This document shows positions 62,373-64,000 of a stretch of 64,000 nucleotides of DNA, one piece after another; positions within the stretch are counted from its first letter, which is position 1; the number at the start of each line of letters is the position of its first letter. The notes below the pieces were generated by a model. It saw nothing but the letters and a program-made list of their open reading frames with translations. It made no database searches and had not been told where the DNA came from. The stretch is taken from positions 1 to 64,000 of the forward strand of contig NZ_QXFO01000005.1 in assembly GCF_003584105.1 (NCBI RefSeq). Direction: 5' to 3'. The stretch is from Flagellimonas taeanensis. Lineage in GTDB: Bacteria; Bacteroidota; Bacteroidia; Flavobacteriales; Flavobacteriaceae. The position numbers were made by a program, and so were the translations under genes.

Positions 62373-63623
62373 TTAGTTATAGATAAAAACGCTTCCTGTG
62401 AACAACAACAACGCCATGAAGAATGCCAATATCATGAATGTAGTGTTCAGAAAGAGATATTTCACAATAGTTTTAAACCTTCCCTGTCCATAAAACCGGC
62501 GCATTGCTTTGTACAGATAAATACTGAAAACCAATACAAAAAACCATGCACTCGATATATTGAAAGCCATGTCGATCAGCAGGCTAAGGATGAGCAAGAT
62601 AAACAACAATGACTGATTGTGGAAACTAAAAATAAGATGATCGGTGTAGGTGTATTTTTTTCTGATGTACACCAGCCAAATGAAGACGGTGAACAGCGGC
62701 ATGAAGAAGAAAACGACGAACGGCAGCTTGGATATGGTATTCTTCAGGAAGATGCTCGGCCGCTGTAAGATGGTCAAAAAATTATTGGAGGAATTGAAGG
62801 CCATTTTGTTGGAGATGGTACTTTCAATAGTGTACTTCTCTTTGGCTTGGTCAAAGGAGAACAAGGTGTCCTTTTTGATCATGTGCACAAAAAACTCCAC
62901 TTTGTCCGAAAAGGCATCCATGCCCTTTCCCTTGCTGATGCTGTCAAAATAATAGGAAGGGTTTGCCTCCATCAACGAATCCTTGTTCACCTTTGGTTTT
63001 TGGTTGTTCAAATGGGAAAGCGAATCCAACATACTGAAAGAGCGTGCTACTTCGGGGTCGGAGTTCCGTATCGAATCGAACTTTTTCAGCCCAAAAGTGA
63101 AATTGGAGTTGGACTGTTCCATGGAATCGAGGGATTTCAATACGTTCTCGGCCTGTTGTTTCAACTTTACACTGTCCACCGCGACGTCGCCTGATTTTAC
63201 ATTATAGGAAACGGGAGAACCCCCTGTAATGTTCCCGTCGAAAGATTTGGCGGCCTTGTCGAGGTCTGAAAATTGATTGTCGAAGGTGAACATCAAAAAA
63301 TAGATGAAGGCCAAGCTCAATAAAAAACGAAAGGGGTTGGTGTAGGTGACCCTTTTTCCATTGATGTAGTCCCTTGTGATGTTCCCAGGCCTCAACAGCA
63401 GTGTGGAAAGTGTTTTGAACAGCTTGGAATCATAATTGAACAGGCTGGACATGAACTCGTCAAAAAAGTCCTTCAGGGTCAATTTTTTGGTGCTGTTGGC
63501 CTGTGAGCAACTAGGGCAGTACCTGTCGCTCATGTCCAATGGATGGCCACAGTTCAGGCATTCAACGCCCCGGAACCTGAGTTCGTACCGGCCTTTGCTG
63601 ATCAAACTGCCTTTTTTTTCCAT
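62373..63623 (-). CDS. DUF3667 zinc-ribbon membrane protein
   Basis: A 416-aa protein with an N-terminal zinc ribbon (Cys22, Cys25, Cys36, Cys39 in ECLNCG...YCPSCS), a DUF3667 segment (FFDEFMSSLFNYDSKLFKTL), one helix at about 90-112 and four or so hydrophobic segments near the C-terminus. In between is a long hydrophilic, probably periplasmic, region with Ser/Asp-rich sequence. The function of DUF3667 proteins is unknown. It overlaps neither neighbour but is packed with apaG. Confidence 0.85.
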   Translation of the reverse strand: MEKKGSLISKGRYELRFRGVECLNCGHPLDMSDRYCPSCSQANSTKKLTLKDFFDEFMSSLFNYDSKLFKTLSTLLLRPGNITRDYINGKRVTYTNPFRFLLSLAFIYFLMFTFDNQFSDLDKAAKSFDGNITGGSPVSYNVKSGDVAVDSVKLKQQAENVLKSLDSMEQSNSNFTFGLKKFDSIRNSDPEVARSFSMLDSLSHLNNQKPKVNKDSLMEANPSYYFDSISKGKGMDAFSDKVEFFVHMIKKDTLFSFDQAKEKYTIESTISNKMAFNSSNNFLTILQRPSIFLKNTISKLPFVVFFFMPLFTVFIWLVYIRKKYTYTDHLIFSFHNQSLLFILLILSLLIDMAFNISSAWFFVLVFSIYLYKAMRRFYGQGRFKTIVKYLFLNTTFMILAFFMALLLFTGSVFIYN

Positions 63624-63659
63624 GCGTGGTTTGTGGTTGGGTTATGGGACTAAAGATAA

Positions 63660-64000
63660 TTAATTGCTGATAGTTGCGGAATTGACAGAGCCTATACCTA
63701 TTATACTGTCATACATGTCGCCAAAATCCCTGTAATAGACCAAAATCAAATAATTGTTTTCGGTAAAGTGGAAATTGCCGCCCACAAAGTTGGGTTCCAC
63801 AGTGCCGTCCTGGCGTTCCACCTCATACCTGAAATTGTAAAAACCCTGTTTCATCATCAATGTCAGTTCAAACTTGCCACTTTCGTCGTTGTAGGTCATT
63901 TTATTTTCCTCCTCTAGGGCGTAGTTGTTGAACTTCCCCGTCACATAGACGTTGTCCAGTCCAATTTGGGCGGAGTAAGGCAGGCTAAAGTGTACCTTGG
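63660..64000 (-). CDS. Type IX secretion plug-like protein (DUF5103), C-terminal part
   Basis: Partial: the frame is open to the window end and about 113 residues of the C-terminus are visible. The sequence LDNVYVTGKFNNYAL, MMKQGFYNFRYEV, GNFHFTENNYLILVYYRDFG is characteristic of DUF5103 proteins, which act as the plug of the SprA translocon in the type IX secretion system. The reading frame ends at a TAA (63660) 36 bp before the DUF3667 gene. The N-terminus lies outside this window. Confidence 0.8.
   Translation of the reverse strand, partial: KVHFSLPYSAQIGLDNVYVTGKFNNYALEEENKMTYNDESGKFELTLMMKQGFYNFRYEVERQDGTVEPNFVGGNFHFTENNYLILVYYRDFGDMYDSIIGIGSVNSATISN

Overview
The window is chromosomal DNA from a member of the Bacteroidota, almost certainly family Flavobacteriaceae and most like the Muricauda/Allomuricauda/Flagellimonas group. 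The genus is inferred from protein resemblance and gene order only. Evidence includes gliding/type IX secretion genes (gldB, gldC, porT/sprT, a DUF5103-type plug protein), a short RpoD, TAnnTTTG-type -7 promoter boxes, a bacillithiol-type YpdA reductase, a FtsZ with a very long C-terminal linker, and DnaG and AccD proteins lacking their usual zinc ligands.

Layout. 1-5.6 kb: a heptamer array, a polyprenyl synthase, an ECF sigma / membrane anti-sigma-like / outer-membrane-protein trio, a REP-like inverted repeat, a zinc-ribbon protein, a five-repeat secreted protein and a 2OG-Fe(II) oxygenase. 5.7-16.7 kb: a secreted X-Pro dipeptidyl-peptidase, dnaG, an atypical response regulator, nadE divergent from gldB-gldC, pirin with an AraC regulator, engB and a hydrolase. 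17.0-32.5 kb: the complete dcw cluster on the + strand (mraZ, rsmH, ftsL, ftsI, murE, mraY, murD, ftsW, murG, murC, ftsQ, ftsA, ftsZ). It has start/stop overlaps at most junctions, apparent MraZ operator boxes in front, and a terminator behind. murF, murB and ddl are not in it.

32.5-36 kb: a YqeY protein, tRNA-Arg(TCG) followed by a long palindrome and a degenerate copy of the tRNA 3' end, then three tandem collagen-like lipoprotein paralogues with 12, 27 and 7 Gly-X-Y triplets. Two of these share a duplicated upstream block containing 21-bp direct repeats. This is the most accessory-looking part of the window. 36-42 kb: YHS protein, then a compact LysE/DinB/NRDE/ATP-grasp gene set of unknown pathway, DUF486 and NTF2-like proteins, rpe-ypdA.

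42-64 kb: core genes: rpoD, pnp, rpsO, fbaA-accD, tamL, an rRNA methyltransferase, ubiE-porT, trkA-trkH, an aminotransferase, a fatty acid desaturase, rsmG, a 40-codon candidate gene, creatininase-family protein, pruA, apaG with a DUF3667 protein, and the C-terminal part of a type IX secretion plug-like protein cut by the window end.

No insertion sequence, prophage, CRISPR array or rRNA operon was seen. The window is mostly housekeeping. The least explained items are the collagen-like lipoprotein array with its repeats, the ATP-grasp set, the response regulator with Glu at the phosphoacceptor position, and the structured DNA after tRNA-Arg.
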